From Burkholderiaceae bacterium (lineage in GTDB: Bacteria; Pseudomonadota; Gammaproteobacteria; Burkholderiales; Burkholderiaceae), in assembly GCA_030151165.1 (NCBI GenBank), contig JASLEM010000451.1:1-46319 (forward strand): DNA of 46,319 bases, read 5' to 3'. The position numbers were made by a program, and so were the translations under genes. Positions 11,699-25,770 of the stretch are shown piece by piece. The notes below the pieces were generated by a model. That model had not been told where the DNA came from and made no database searches. It saw only the letters and a list, made by a program, of their open reading frames with translations. How positions within the stretch are numbered: the first letter of the stretch is position 1; the number at the start of each line of letters is the position of its first letter.

Positions 11699-12070
11699 TC
11701 AGTGCGGCACCGCGGCGTGCGGCGCGGAGGCCGCCGCCGCGGGCAGCAGTTGCTGCGGGCGCTGCACGGCCGCGGGCGTGGTGATGCGTGTCTCGTAGTC
11801 GACGCCGCTCAGGCCGAACAGGATCGCGAGCACGCCCAGCCCGACGACGCCGGCCAGCCGGATCAGCGGGCCCGACTCGCGCATCCGCATGAACAGCCAG
11901 ACCACGATCGCGCACTTGATCGCGGCGATCACGAGGCCTGCCACCATGTTGAACGCGCCGAGCTTGAAGTACGCGCTGCCGAGGCTCGCGAGCATCAGCG
12001 CGAGCAGCGCCCCCCAGGCGACGGCGGTCGCGCGGAACGTGCGGGCGAAGGGCGCGTTGCCGTCAGCCAT
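11699..12070 (-). CDS. ctaF: Cytochrome c oxidase subunit IV (CtaF/COX4-type)
   Basis: Small 123-aa membrane protein, last gene of the ACIII-caa3 operon. Three hydrophobic segments are visible: about 10-33, 38-61 (FNMVAGLVIAAIKCAIVVWL) and 68-90. The prokaryotic COX4 pattern is present, with a Lys in helix 2 followed by VVWLFMRMRES. The C-terminal 30 residues are Pro/Ala-rich. The start overlaps the end of ctaE by eight bases. Role: small structural subunit of the terminal oxidase. Individual sequence identity is weak; context makes the call. Confidence 0.82.
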   Translation of the reverse strand: MADGNAPFARTFRATAVAWGALLALMLASLGSAYFKLGAFNMVAGLVIAAIKCAIVVWLFMRMRESGPLIRLAGVVGLGVLAILFGLSGVDYETRITTPAAVQRPQQLLPAAAASAPHAAVPH

Positions 12071-12700
12071 GGCGTTCCACCAGATACAGCAACGGGTATA
12101 GGAAGATCCACACGAGGTCGACGAAGTGCCAGTACAGCGCGGCGACCTCGATGTGGTGCGCGTCGGCCCACGCGCGCTCGCGACGGCGCGCGTGCGCGAA
12201 GACCGCGAGCATCGCGATGCCGACGATCATGTGCACGGCGTGCAGCCCGGTCATCACGAAATACAGCGCGAAGAATTCCTGCGCACCGGGCGTGCCGGCG
12301 AGCGCGAAGCCGCGGCCCGGAAAGAGATGCTCGCGCCATTCGGCGTGCCACTCGACGCCCTTGATCGCGAGGAAGGCCGCGCCGAGCGCCGCGGTCAGCG
12401 CGAGCAGGCGCGCCGTCCAGCGGCGTTGGCGGGCGTCCTCCTCGCAAGCGACCGCGAGCGCGACGATCGCGCTGCTGGTCAACAGCACCGCAGTGTTGAC
12501 GGTGCCGAGCACGACGTCGGTGTGGCGCGACGCGACGGCGAAGCCCTGCGGCCAGTGCGTGCGACCGTAGAGGTAGGCGACGAACAGGCCGCCGAAGAAC
12601 AGGATCTCGCTGGCCAGGAAGATCCACATGCCGAAGCGGCCCGAGTCCGGATCGATGCCGGGCTCGGGCAGGGCGGTGGCGTCGGGGAGCGTCGCGGTCG

Positions 12701-12704
<4 letters not shown>
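12063..12704 (-). CDS. ctaE: Cytochrome c oxidase subunit III
   Basis: Protein of 213 aa, integral membrane subunit III of the heme-copper oxidase. It has five predicted helices, shorter than the seven-helix mitochondrial form. Family motifs are [20 protein letters not shown] at the N-terminus, [16 protein letters not shown] in the middle, and [15 protein letters not shown] plus [19 protein letters not shown] at the end. It starts four bases inside the ctaD stop and ends eight bases inside the ctaF start. Confidence 0.96.
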
Positions 12705-14352
<1,648 letters not shown>

Positions 14353-14356
<4 letters not shown>

Positions 14357-15267
14357 GGCGCGTCCTTCCGGTCGGTCGACTGCAGGTACGCGATCAGCGC
14401 CTGCACGTCCTCTTCGCTGACCTGGCCGGCGAACGAGGGCATCACCGGCTCGAAGCCGGCGACGACGTCCTTGTCCGGCACGAGGATCGAGTCGCGCAGG
14501 TAGTTCGCGTCGGCGGTGATCGTGCGGCCGTCCTGCAGGTGCACCGCGCGGCCGTAGACGCCATCGAGCAGCGGCGCGTGGATCGTCGAGCGCGCATCGT
14601 GGCAGCCCGAGCAGCCGAGCTGGCGATACAGCGCGAAGCCGTACTGCGCCATGCTGGGTTGCTCGGGGCCGCTGCCGAGCCAGCGGCCGTAGTCGGCGGC
14701 GTTCATCACGACGACGCGGCCCGTCATCTGCGAATGCTCGCTGCCGCAGAACTCGCTGCAGAACAGCGGGAACTCGCCGACTTTCGTCGCCGTGAACCAG
14801 AGCCGCGTGTAGCGGCCGGGCAGCACGTCCTGCTTGATGCGGAAGGCCGGGATGAAGAAGCTGTGGATCACGTCCTCCGACGTCATCGTCACGACCACCG
14901 GCTCGCCGAGCGGCACGTGCAGCTCGTTGATCTCGCGCCGGCCGTCGCGGTGCTGCAGCTTCCACATCCACTGCTTGGCGACGAGCGAGACGGGCAGCGC
15001 GTCGGGCGGCGGGTCGTACAGCGTCATGAAATCGCGCGCGGCCCACGCGAAGATGCCGAAGAAGACGAGCAGCGGCGCGACCGTCCACGCGACCTCGATG
15101 CCCTTCAGCTCGCGCGGCCGCGTGCGATCGACCTTCGCGCCGCGCCGATAGCGCACGGCGAAGACGACCACCAGCACGCACAGCACGCCCGCGACGGCGC
15201 CGCACAGCAGCACCATGGCGAGCATCAGCGCGTCGGTGCGGCTCGCGAGTTCGGACGCCGCGACCAT
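14353..15267 (-). CDS. ctaC: Cytochrome c oxidase subunit II fused to cytochrome c domain (caa3-type)
   Basis: Protein of 304 aa. Two N-terminal helices (about 14-38 and 60-80) anchor a periplasmic cupredoxin domain. The CuA site is complete: His135 (EDVIHSFF), Cys170, Cys174, His178 and Met181 ([13 protein letters not shown]). A C-terminal cytochrome c domain (about 205-300) has heme motif CSGCH at 219-223 and a candidate axial Met in VMPSFAGQ. The fused heme marks a caa3 oxidase, which can take electrons from ACIII without a soluble cytochrome c. It shares one base with the end of the SCO gene (TGATG) and overlaps ctaD by four. Confidence 0.96.
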
Positions 15268-16127
15268 CAGCGCGCCTCCTCGTGCATGCGTGCGCGCCGG
15301 CGCCAGACCAGCAGCGCGAGCAGCGCCATCGTCGCGAGGCCGAGCACGCGCAGGCCGCGCAGCACGGCGGTACTCCAGCGCCCGATGTGCGGGTCGACAT
15401 GCGCGCACATCAGCGCGATGCGTTCGCTCACCGTGCCGATGCGGCCGCCGCCGGCCTCGACCAGCGCAGCGCGCAACTCGGCCGGATCGAAGCGCACGCC
15501 CATCAGGTAGCGCGAGACGCGGCCGTCGGGTGTGGCGATGACGATGCCGGCCGGGTGCGCGAAGCGCGCCGCGCCGGCGCCCGGCGTGGCCTCGAAGGTG
15601 TCGCCGACGCCGCGAGTCAACGCGTCGATGCTGGCCGGCGCGCCGACGAGGAAATCGATCGACGGCGGCGTCGACGCGGGGCCGCCGTCGTCGAGGAAAC
15701 GCGCGTAGCCGAGCGCGACGCGACGGCGGATCGCGGCGTCGGCGGGGGTGTCGGACGGGTCGATGCTCGCGAAGACGATGCGCCACGACGACGCCGGCAA
15801 GCCCGTCGCGCGGGTCGCCTCGAGCAGGCCCTGCATCAGCAGGCCGCACAGCTGCGGGCAGCGGTCGTAGCCCAGCATCAGGATGACCGGCGTGCCGCGC
15901 GCGAACTCGTCGCCGAGGCGCAGCGCGCGGCCCGTGCTGTCGGTGAACGCGGCCTGCAGGGGCAGCGGCGCGTCGAGTCGCTGGGTCAGCGCGACGGCGG
16001 GCGCGGTGGGTGTCGGCGCGAGCGCATCGGCGTTCGCGGCCGCACCGATGCCTTGCGCGTGCGTGACGTCCGCAAGCACGCCCGCGAGCACGCCCGCGCA
16101 GGCCAGCGCGCACGCGAGCCGCTTCAT
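15267..16127 (-). CDS. SCO1/SenC-family copper chaperone for CuA assembly
   Basis: Protein of 286 aa with a thioredoxin-like fold that delivers copper to the CuA site of subunit II. A signal peptide spans about 1-24. The copper-binding pair is Cys90 and Cys94 in [12 protein letters not shown], and the third ligand is probably His190 in [18 protein letters not shown]-terminal helix (about 255-275, [19 protein letters not shown]) is an extra membrane anchor after the SCO domain. The gene sits directly ahead of subunit II, sharing the TGATG junction, and starts four bases inside the stop of the unknown 115-aa gene. Confidence 0.93.
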   Translation of the reverse strand: MKRLACALACAGVLAGVLADVTHAQGIGAAANADALAPTPTAPAVALTQRLDAPLPLQAAFTDSTGRALRLGDEFARGTPVILMLGYDRCPQLCGLLMQGLLEATRATGLPASSWRIVFASIDPSDTPADAAIRRRVALGYARFLDDGGPASTPPSIDFLVGAPASIDALTRGVGDTFEATPGAGAARFAHPAGIVIATPDGRVSRYLMGVRFDPAELRAALVEAGGGRIGTVSERIALMCAHVDPHIGRWSTAVLRGLRVLGLATMALLALLVWRRRARMHEEAR

Positions 16128-16471
16128 CGCGCGGCTCCCGAAGCGGCATCGCTGGCCGCGTGCGCGGCGAGCATCGTCATCGCGACGTCGATCGGCACGT
16201 GCGCGACGCCGCTCGCCGCGTCGACCCAGCCGAGGCCGTTCAGCGCGTCGGCCTTCTCGCGCCGGTAGGTCGCCAGCTCCTGTTGCGGGGCGGTCTGCAG
16301 CATCGGCAGGTCGTCGCCCAAGGCCGCGGGCCGCGCGACCGGCACGCCGCCGAGCGGCACCGCGCGGTGCGCGAGCGTCGCGACGACGACGCCGATGGCG
16401 ACCGCGACCGCACCCGCGATGATGGCGCCGACGACCACGATGCGGCGGACGGGCAGCGCGTCGTCACGCAT
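16124..16471 (-). CDS. Unknown 115-aa membrane-anchored protein of the ACIII-caa3 operon
   Basis: One N-terminal transmembrane segment (about 9-34, RIVVVGAIIAGAVAVAIGVV) is followed by a periplasmic tail. The C-terminal third holds a motif, LATYRREKADALNGLGWVD followed by VAHVPIDVAMTMLA. This resembles short proteins encoded beside ACIII and caa3 oxidases elsewhere, but I cannot name a family or function. Overlaps at both ends with actF (8 bases) and the SCO gene (4 bases) show it belongs to the operon. A role as accessory subunit or assembly factor is inference. Confidence 0.75.
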   Translation of the reverse strand: MRDDALPVRRIVVVGAIIAGAVAVAIGVVVATLAHRAVPLGGVPVARPAALGDDLPMLQTAPQQELATYRREKADALNGLGWVDAASGVAHVPIDVAMTMLAAHAASDAASGAAR

Positions 16472-17588
16472 GCGCGGCCTCCGCGCCGGCGGGGTCGCCG
16501 TGGGCGGGCGACTCGTCGAGATCGCGCACGACCCGCGCGACCAGCGGCAGCCCCATCGCGATCGCCAACAGGGGCAGCAGCCACCATCCGAACGCGCCGT
16601 GCGGCGCGACCGACGGCAGCACGAGCCACGCGCAGTTCAGCAGCTGGCCCGCGACGAGCCAGGCGGCGACGCGCGCGAGCCGGCGCGGCTCGTCCTTGTT
16701 CGCGCGGAACAGCAGCGCGGCGAACGGCAGCGCGAACTGCAAGCCGGCCAGCGCGACGCCGACGGCGGCCCAGCCCGTCGTGAGCCGCGGCACGAACCAC
16801 GCGATCTCGCGCGGGAGGTCCTCGGCCCAGATGATCAGGAACTCGACGAACGCGAGGTAGGCCCACAGCATCGTCCACATCAGCAGCAGGTTGCCGAGGT
16901 CGCGCCAGACCGGCGGGTCGCGCTTCTTCGCGGGCTGCGGCGGCGCCGTCGGGAAGCGGTCGGGCGCGCAGCGCGCGACGATCGCGATCGCCAGCGCGGA
17001 GCCGCCGAGCGCGCCGCCCGCGAGGTTGATCAGCCCCTGGCCCGTGCTGAACCAGCCAGGGACGAGCGACATCACCAGGTCGAACGCGGCGAGCGTGCCG
17101 GTCACCGCGTACAGCATCAACGCCGCGGCGACGCGGCCCTTGCGCGCGAAGACGGCGGGCCGCGAGGTCGCCCACCAGGCCGCGCCGATCGCCGCCATGC
17201 GCGCCCAGAAGAACGCCGGCGAGTACCACGCGAGCTGGAACGCGGGCGCGTCGATGTCGCGCGTCCAGTCCGTCGTGGCCGCCGCCCACGGCCAGACCTG
17301 CGCAACCCCCGCGGCCAGCGGCAGGAACAGCAGCAGCAGCCACGGCAGGCGACGCGCGAGCGGCAGCGCGACGAGCCGGATCGCGCCGCCCCAGCGGCCG
17401 CCGGTCAGCGCGTGGATCCAGCAGGTCGCGAGGGCACCCAGCGTGATGCCGATGCAGAACCACCAGGCGGCGAGCCAGCACGCGAAGAACGACGCCGGCG
17501 CCAGCACGACGCCGGGCAGCGCGAGCAGCAGTGCCAGCGCCGCGACGAGGTCGGGCGTGTGTCCGCGGAGCCCGCGTGGCGTGCGCAT
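16464..17588 (-). CDS. actF: Alternative complex III subunit ActF (quinol-interacting membrane subunit)
   Basis: Protein of 374 aa, almost wholly hydrophobic with about ten predicted helices. In ACIII, ActF is a divergent relative of ActC/NrfD that forms part of the membrane domain. Recognisable parts are DIDAPAFQLAWYSPAFFWAR (about 111-130), FDLVMSLVPGWFSTGQG (about 170-186) and the later AYLAFVEFLIIWAEDLPREI. These match the DWxxS(L/F)xPxWFSTxxG region of the ActF family. It starts one base from the actE stop (TGATG). Assignment relies on these motifs plus position. Confidence 0.88.
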   Translation of the reverse strand: MRTPRGLRGHTPDLVAALALLLALPGVVLAPASFFACWLAAWWFCIGITLGALATCWIHALTGGRWGGAIRLVALPLARRLPWLLLLFLPLAAGVAQVWPWAAATTDWTRDIDAPAFQLAWYSPAFFWARMAAIGAAWWATSRPAVFARKGRVAAALMLYAVTGTLAAFDLVMSLVPGWFSTGQGLINLAGGALGGSALAIAIVARCAPDRFPTAPPQPAKKRDPPVWRDLGNLLLMWTMLWAYLAFVEFLIIWAEDLPREIAWFVPRLTTGWAAVGVALAGLQFALPFAALLFRANKDEPRRLARVAAWLVAGQLLNCAWLVLPSVAPHGAFGWWLLPLLAIAMGLPLVARVVRDLDESPAHGDPAGAEAAHA

Positions 17589-18298
17589 CAGTGGGTCTCC
17601 GGATTCGACGCGCCGAGCGACGGTGCGGGCGACATCGCCGCCGACGCCGGCGATCGCGCGGACGCGATGGACGTCGATGTCGGTACGGGCCGGGGTATCT
17701 CGGCGAGGGCCGTGCGCAGCTCGGGCGGCAGCGCCGCGACCGGCGCGTCCTGGCTCAGCTGCAGCGCGCGGACGTAGGCGACGATCGCCCAGCGATCCTG
17801 CGGCGTGACGCGGTCCGCGTACGGCACCATCACGCCGTAGCCTTGCGTGATGACGTCGTAGACGTGCCGGTCGGGCGCCGCGCGCAGCCGCGCCTGGTGG
17901 AAGGTCGGCGGGTGCGGGAAGCCGCGGCGCGCGATCATGCCGTCGCCGTCGCCCAACGGGCTGTGGCAGGGCGCGCAGTCGACGTCGTAGCGCGCCTGGC
18001 CGCGCAGCAGCAGCGCGCGCGTGAGCGGCGGCGGGGCCGTCGCGCGCTCGGCGGCCTCGCGCGTGGCGAGCTCGTCCTGGCCGTGGCGGCCGCCGCTGGT
18101 CTTCGCGAGATCGCCCATCGCCGCCGGCACCGCGCCGGGTGGCGGCGGTCGCGAGCCCTTGCCGTCGGCGAACAGCGGGCTCGCGGCGTCGGGGCCCAGC
18201 TTCGGCTGCTCGTACATGTTCTTCAGCGTGCGCTCGCAGGCCGACAGCGTCGCCGCCGCGAGCGAGGCGAGCAGCAGGCGCGCGACGAGCCGCGTCAT
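17588..18298 (-). CDS. actE: Alternative complex III subunit ActE (monoheme cytochrome c lipoprotein)
   Basis: Protein of 236 aa. A signal peptide ends in a lipobox (ATLSAC, Cys21), so it is anchored on the periplasmic face. One heme c motif is at 108-112 (CAPCH), with candidate axial Met in GVMVPYADRV. The segment CERTLKNMYEQPKLGP and the Pro-rich region before LLLRGQARYDVDC are typical of ActE. The last 40 residues are Ser/Ala/Pro-rich. Role: heme subunit passing electrons toward the cytochrome oxidase. It begins four bases inside actD. Confidence 0.92.
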   Translation of the reverse strand: MTRLVARLLLASLAAATLSACERTLKNMYEQPKLGPDAASPLFADGKGSRPPPPGAVPAAMGDLAKTSGGRHGQDELATREAAERATAPPPLTRALLLRGQARYDVDCAPCHSPLGDGDGMIARRGFPHPPTFHQARLRAAPDRHVYDVITQGYGVMVPYADRVTPQDRWAIVAYVRALQLSQDAPVAALPPELRTALAEIPRPVPTSTSIASARSPASAAMSPAPSLGASNPETH

Positions 18299-18839
18299 CG
18301 CGCGACCTCCGCGCGGCGCAGCGGCCGCGTCGCGTCGAGCAGCGCGACGGCCGAGGCCTCGTCGAACGCCGGGTCGTCGCGCAGCAAGCACAGGAAGAAG
18401 CGGTTGCGCGTGGCGAGGTCGAAGTCGGGCGCGTCGAAGATCGGATGCGCGAGGCGCGGGAGGCGGTTGCCGATCAGCACCGCGAAGAACGCCGTGAACG
18501 CGGCGAACAGCACGGTCATCTCGAACGTGATCGGGACGAACATGGGCCAGCTGTGCAGCGGCCGCGCGCCGATCTCCTCGGGGTACGACACGACCGCCGC
18601 GTACCACTGCATGAAGTAGCCGCCGAGGCCGCCGACGAGCCCGCCCGCGAACGTGATCGCGGGGATGCGGCTGCGGCGATGGCCCAGCGCCTCGGCGAGG
18701 CCTTCGACGGCGTAGGGCGCATAGGCCTCCGCGTGTCGATACCCCTTGTCGTATGCGGCCTGCGCGGCGAGCACCAGCGCCTCGGCGGTCTCGTACTCGG
18801 CCATCAGCGCCCAGCCGTCGTCGTGGCGCATCGCGGCGG

Positions 18840-18843
<4 letters not shown>
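18295..18843 (-). CDS. actD: Alternative complex III subunit ActD (DUF3341)
   Basis: Protein of 182 aa with the DUF3341 pattern: a short cytoplasmic N-terminal domain (about 10-60, with [20 protein letters not shown]), then two helices (about 63-85 and 100-128). [20 protein letters not shown] lies between the helices, followed by a C-terminal [20 protein letters not shown] segment. It is a structural subunit of ACIII. It overlaps actC and actE by four bases on each side. Confidence 0.94.
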
Positions 18844-23146
<4,303 letters not shown>

Positions 23147-23210
23147 GGAGCGGGCTCGGGTTCGCAAGACGCGACCGTCGGGCACGGCCGCGGATGGCAA
23201 GAGGCATGCC

Positions 23211-23858
23211 TCAGCGATGGCATGTGGAGCAGTCCGTCATGCGCCGCTGGCTCTCGAGGTGCGCCTCGCGCGCCAGTTCGCCGGCGACGGCGGGCGTGGC
23301 GCGCGGGGTGTCCATCGAGAACTCCTGCGCGTGCGGGCGCAGGTGCGGCGCGGGGTCGCGGTGGCAGTCGAGGCACCACTGCATCTGCAGCGGCTGCGCG
23401 CGCCATTCGAGCGGCATCTGGTCGACGCGCCCGTGGCACTCGACGCAGGCCACGCCCTTGGCGACGTGCACGCTGTGGTTGAAGTAGACGAAGTCGGGCA
23501 GCACGTGCACGCGCTGCCACGCGATCGGCTGGTTCCGCGCGGCGCTCTCGTGCAACTGCGCGAGCAGCGGCTGGTCGCGGTAGAGCTGCGAGTGGCAGCT
23601 GAGGCAGACCGCGGTGGACGGCAGGCCGGCGTGGGCGTCGGTCTCGACGGTGGTGTGGCAGTAGCGGCAGTCGATGCCGTCGTCGCCGACGTGGTGCTTG
23701 TGGCTGAACGGGATCGGTTGCGCGATCGGTTCGCCGAGCTGCTCGTAGGCGCGCGCGCGCCAGGCCAGCACGGCGATCGACAGGGCGGCGAGCACCAGCA
23801 ACGCGAGCAGCGCGAGCTTGACGACCAGAACGTCGCGTCGGGAGAAGACCGCACTCAT
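23211..23858 (-). CDS. actA: Alternative complex III subunit ActA (pentaheme cytochrome c)
   Basis: Protein of 215 aa, first gene of the respiratory operon. One N-terminal helix (about 12-33) anchors a periplasmic domain with five CXXCH heme sites: 64-68, 85-89, 138-142, 162-166 and 210-214. The last ends one residue before the C-terminus. IPFSHKHHVGDDGIDCRYCH and FVYFNHSVHVAKGVACVECH give the extra His axial ligands expected. It relays electrons between ActB/ActC and ActE or the oxidase. The ATG at 23858 is preferred over an in-frame GTG at 23870. The promoter of the 12-gene operon should lie in 23859-24109, but I cannot pick out a convincing -35/-10. Confidence 0.94.
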   Translation of the reverse strand: MSAVFSRRDVLVVKLALLALLVLAALSIAVLAWRARAYEQLGEPIAQPIPFSHKHHVGDDGIDCRYCHTTVETDAHAGLPSTAVCLSCHSQLYRDQPLLAQLHESAARNQPIAWQRVHVLPDFVYFNHSVHVAKGVACVECHGRVDQMPLEWRAQPLQMQWCLDCHRDPAPHLRPHAQEFSMDTPRATPAVAGELAREAHLESQRRMTDCSTCHR

Positions 23859-24109
23859 TCCACCGGACACGCGTGGGTTCGGGGCGAGCGGTCGCGCCGA
23901 TCCGGTCGCGCGACCGGGTCTTCACGAAGGCTCGGACACTCGTCGCGATGACGACAGCGCGCGGGCATGCGGTCTCCTTTTGGGCGCGACCCAGGGGCAA
24001 TCGGCGTGCGTGGGCGCCGCGTCGCCGTCGTCGCGCGACGCGGAGCGTGCGAGAACGGGACAGGACTCGCGTTTGCCGACGACGGTCGATCCAACCAGGG
24101 AGACGATTC

Positions 24110-25180
24110 ATGACGGAGGCTCGCAAGGGGCAGGCGCCGGGGCAGCTCGAACGCGAGGAGTTCGGCAAGCGATACCGGTTGTCGTATGTCGATCCGGCCT
24201 ACGACGGCGAGAAGGAGGCGATCGCGCGCCTCGAGGAGATCGCGTGGCAGGCGTACAAGGCGGAGCGCAAGTCGCCGCTGACGCGCAAGGCGGGCGCGGG
24301 CTACGCCGATCCGGACTACGACCTGTCGCTGGACTGGATCGCCGCGCGCGACGCGATCGACGCCGCGCAGGCGCGCCAGCGCGACCCCGCGGGCGCGTCG
24401 CGCGTGCTGCTGATCAACGGCTCGCCGCGCAACGACGGCACGTGCCCGGGCGAGATCTCGAAGACGTATCGCCTGAACAGGTGGATGACCGAGACGCTCG
24501 AGGCCAACGGCATGGAGGTCGACTCGCTCGACCTGAGCCTGCTGTCGTCGGAGTACGGCCGCAAGATCCATCCGTGCAAGGGCTGCGTGTCGACGGCGAT
24601 GCCGCTGTGCCACTGGCCGTGCAGCTGCTATCCGAACCACTCGCTGGGCCAGGCCACGGACTGGATGAACGAGATCTATCCGCGCTGGATCGCCGCCCAC
24701 GCGATCGTGATCGTCACGCCCACGCACTGGTACCAGGCGACGAGCGCGCTGAAGCTGATGATCGACCGGCTCGTCTGCGGCGACGGCGGCAACCCGGATC
24801 CCTCCTCGACGCACGGCAAGAAGCCGGACGAGGCCAAGGCGATCGAGGAGAAGGGCTGGGACTATCCGCAGCATCTCGCGGGCCGCGTCTACGGCGTGAT
24901 GGTGCACGGGGACGTCGCGGGCATCGAGGGCGCGCGGCGCAGCCTGACCGACTGGCTCGACTGGATGGGGCTGATCGACGCGGGCAAGCCGGCCAAGCTC
25001 GACCGCTTCATCGGGTACTACGAGCCGTATGCGACCAGCCACGAGACGCTCGATCGCGACGTGCCCGTGCAGCAGGAAGCGCGCAACGTCGCGCTCGCCG
25101 TGGCGCAGGCGGTGCACGCCTTGCGGGCGGGGACGCTCGAGCCGGTGCAGCCGCACGTGCGCCGGACGCGCCCGAAGTGA
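24110..25180 (+). CDS. Flavodoxin-family / NADPH-dependent FMN reductase-like protein with Cys cluster
   Basis: Protein of 356 aa. Residues 1-95 are a charged, probably helical extension (EREEFGKRYRLSYVDPAYDG). Residues about 97-300 form a flavodoxin-like FMN domain beginning VLLINGSPRNDGTCPGE, with VTPTHWYQATSALKLMIDRL after it. A Cys-rich stretch between them (CKGCVSTAMPLCHWPCSCYP) recalls iron-sulfur flavoproteins, though the full spacing of a 4Fe-4S site is not certain. AGGGA lies 9 bases ahead of the ATG. It diverges from the actA operon. It may be an NAD(P)H-dependent quinone, FMN or metal reductase; the substrate cannot be inferred. Confidence 0.85.
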   Translation: MTEARKGQAPGQLEREEFGKRYRLSYVDPAYDGEKEAIARLEEIAWQAYKAERKSPLTRKAGAGYADPDYDLSLDWIAARDAIDAAQARQRDPAGASRVLLINGSPRNDGTCPGEISKTYRLNRWMTETLEANGMEVDSLDLSLLSSEYGRKIHPCKGCVSTAMPLCHWPCSCYPNHSLGQATDWMNEIYPRWIAAHAIVIVTPTHWYQATSALKLMIDRLVCGDGGNPDPSSTHGKKPDEAKAIEEKGWDYPQHLAGRVYGVMVHGDVAGIEGARRSLTDWLDWMGLIDAGKPAKLDRFIGYYEPYATSHETLDRDVPVQQEARNVALAVAQAVHALRAGTLEPVQPHVRRTRPK

Positions 25181-25242
25181 CCGCGCGCGGCGCGCGGGTC
25201 GGATTCAGCCTCGCGAAGGGTTCCCGTTTGCCTGTGCAGGGC

Positions 25243-25449
25243 ATGACCATCCTGCTGACCCCCGCCCGACTCGACCTGCTCTTCAAGGCCTCGCCCGCGG
25301 GCATCGTCGCCGTGAGCCGCCAGACGCTCGCCGAGCTCGAGATCCTCGCCGGCGCGGGCCTGCTCGAGAGCGACGCCGAAGGCATCCTGCATCTCACCGA
25401 GTCGGGCCGGCAATGCATCCACGTCAACGCGGGGCATCGACGGGAGTGA
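25243..25449 (+). CDS. Small orphan protein, 68 aa, possibly winged-helix-like
   Basis: Short ORF of 68 aa. It reads MTILLTPARLDLLFKASP at the start, then a helix-rich segment (SRQTLAELEILAGAGLLES) and a strand-like EGILHLTESGRQCI. That order (helix, helix, beta-hairpin) resembles a small winged-helix half. Codon choice is GC3-rich like its neighbours, which favours a real gene. An in-frame TTG six codons earlier at 25228 is an alternative start. It follows the flavodoxin-family gene by 62 bases on the same strand. Function unknown. Confidence 0.5.
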   Translation: MTILLTPARLDLLFKASPAGIVAVSRQTLAELEILAGAGLLESDAEGILHLTESGRQCIHVNAGHRRE

Positions 25450-25519
25450 CCTGTCTTGCCGATTCCGGGCGCGCCGGATGCGGCGCCGGCGTCACGGCAA
25501 CGCCGAAGCGGAGACGAGC

Positions 25520-25680
25520 ATGACGATGATGGACAAGGTGATCGGCGCGATGACTCCGGTCGAGACCGACGAACAGCGTGCCGCACCGGCTCCTCAGCGA
25601 TCGCGTGGCCGGTCAGGATGACGGCAAGTTCCTTCTGCGCGGCGCGCCGGCCGGTCGCGCTGCGCGCGGCGGCGTGATCG
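25520..25680 (+). pseudogene. Remnant of a hemerythrin-domain gene with an inverted internal piece
   Basis: The plus strand at 25520-25578 has a good start: GGAGA before the ATG, then MTMMDKVIGAMTPVETDEQR. This resembles the N-terminus of a common proteobacterial hemerythrin-domain protein. The frame stops at about 25620 with no four-helix core. On the minus strand, immediately after, 25650 down to 25587 reads RRAAQKELAVILTGHAIAEE. This resembles an internal helix of the same family, including the TGHxxAEE metal-binding region. So the head and an internal piece now face each other, the sequence between is gone and no C-terminus is seen. The remaining bases of the 321-base interval 25450-25770 hold no gene I can support. 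Confidence 0.55.
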
Positions 25681-25770
25681 GGTCGTATCGAACGGGTCGT
25701 ACCGAGCCGGAGCCTGACGGCGCGACGAGCGGCCTGCGAAGGTCGCCCGGATCGTCGCTGCGTCGTGCCG

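Noticed and set aside
23147..23200. Upstream TTG start of actB
   Set aside because: Adds 18 residues without family similarity; the ATG at 23146 gives a more usual N-terminus.
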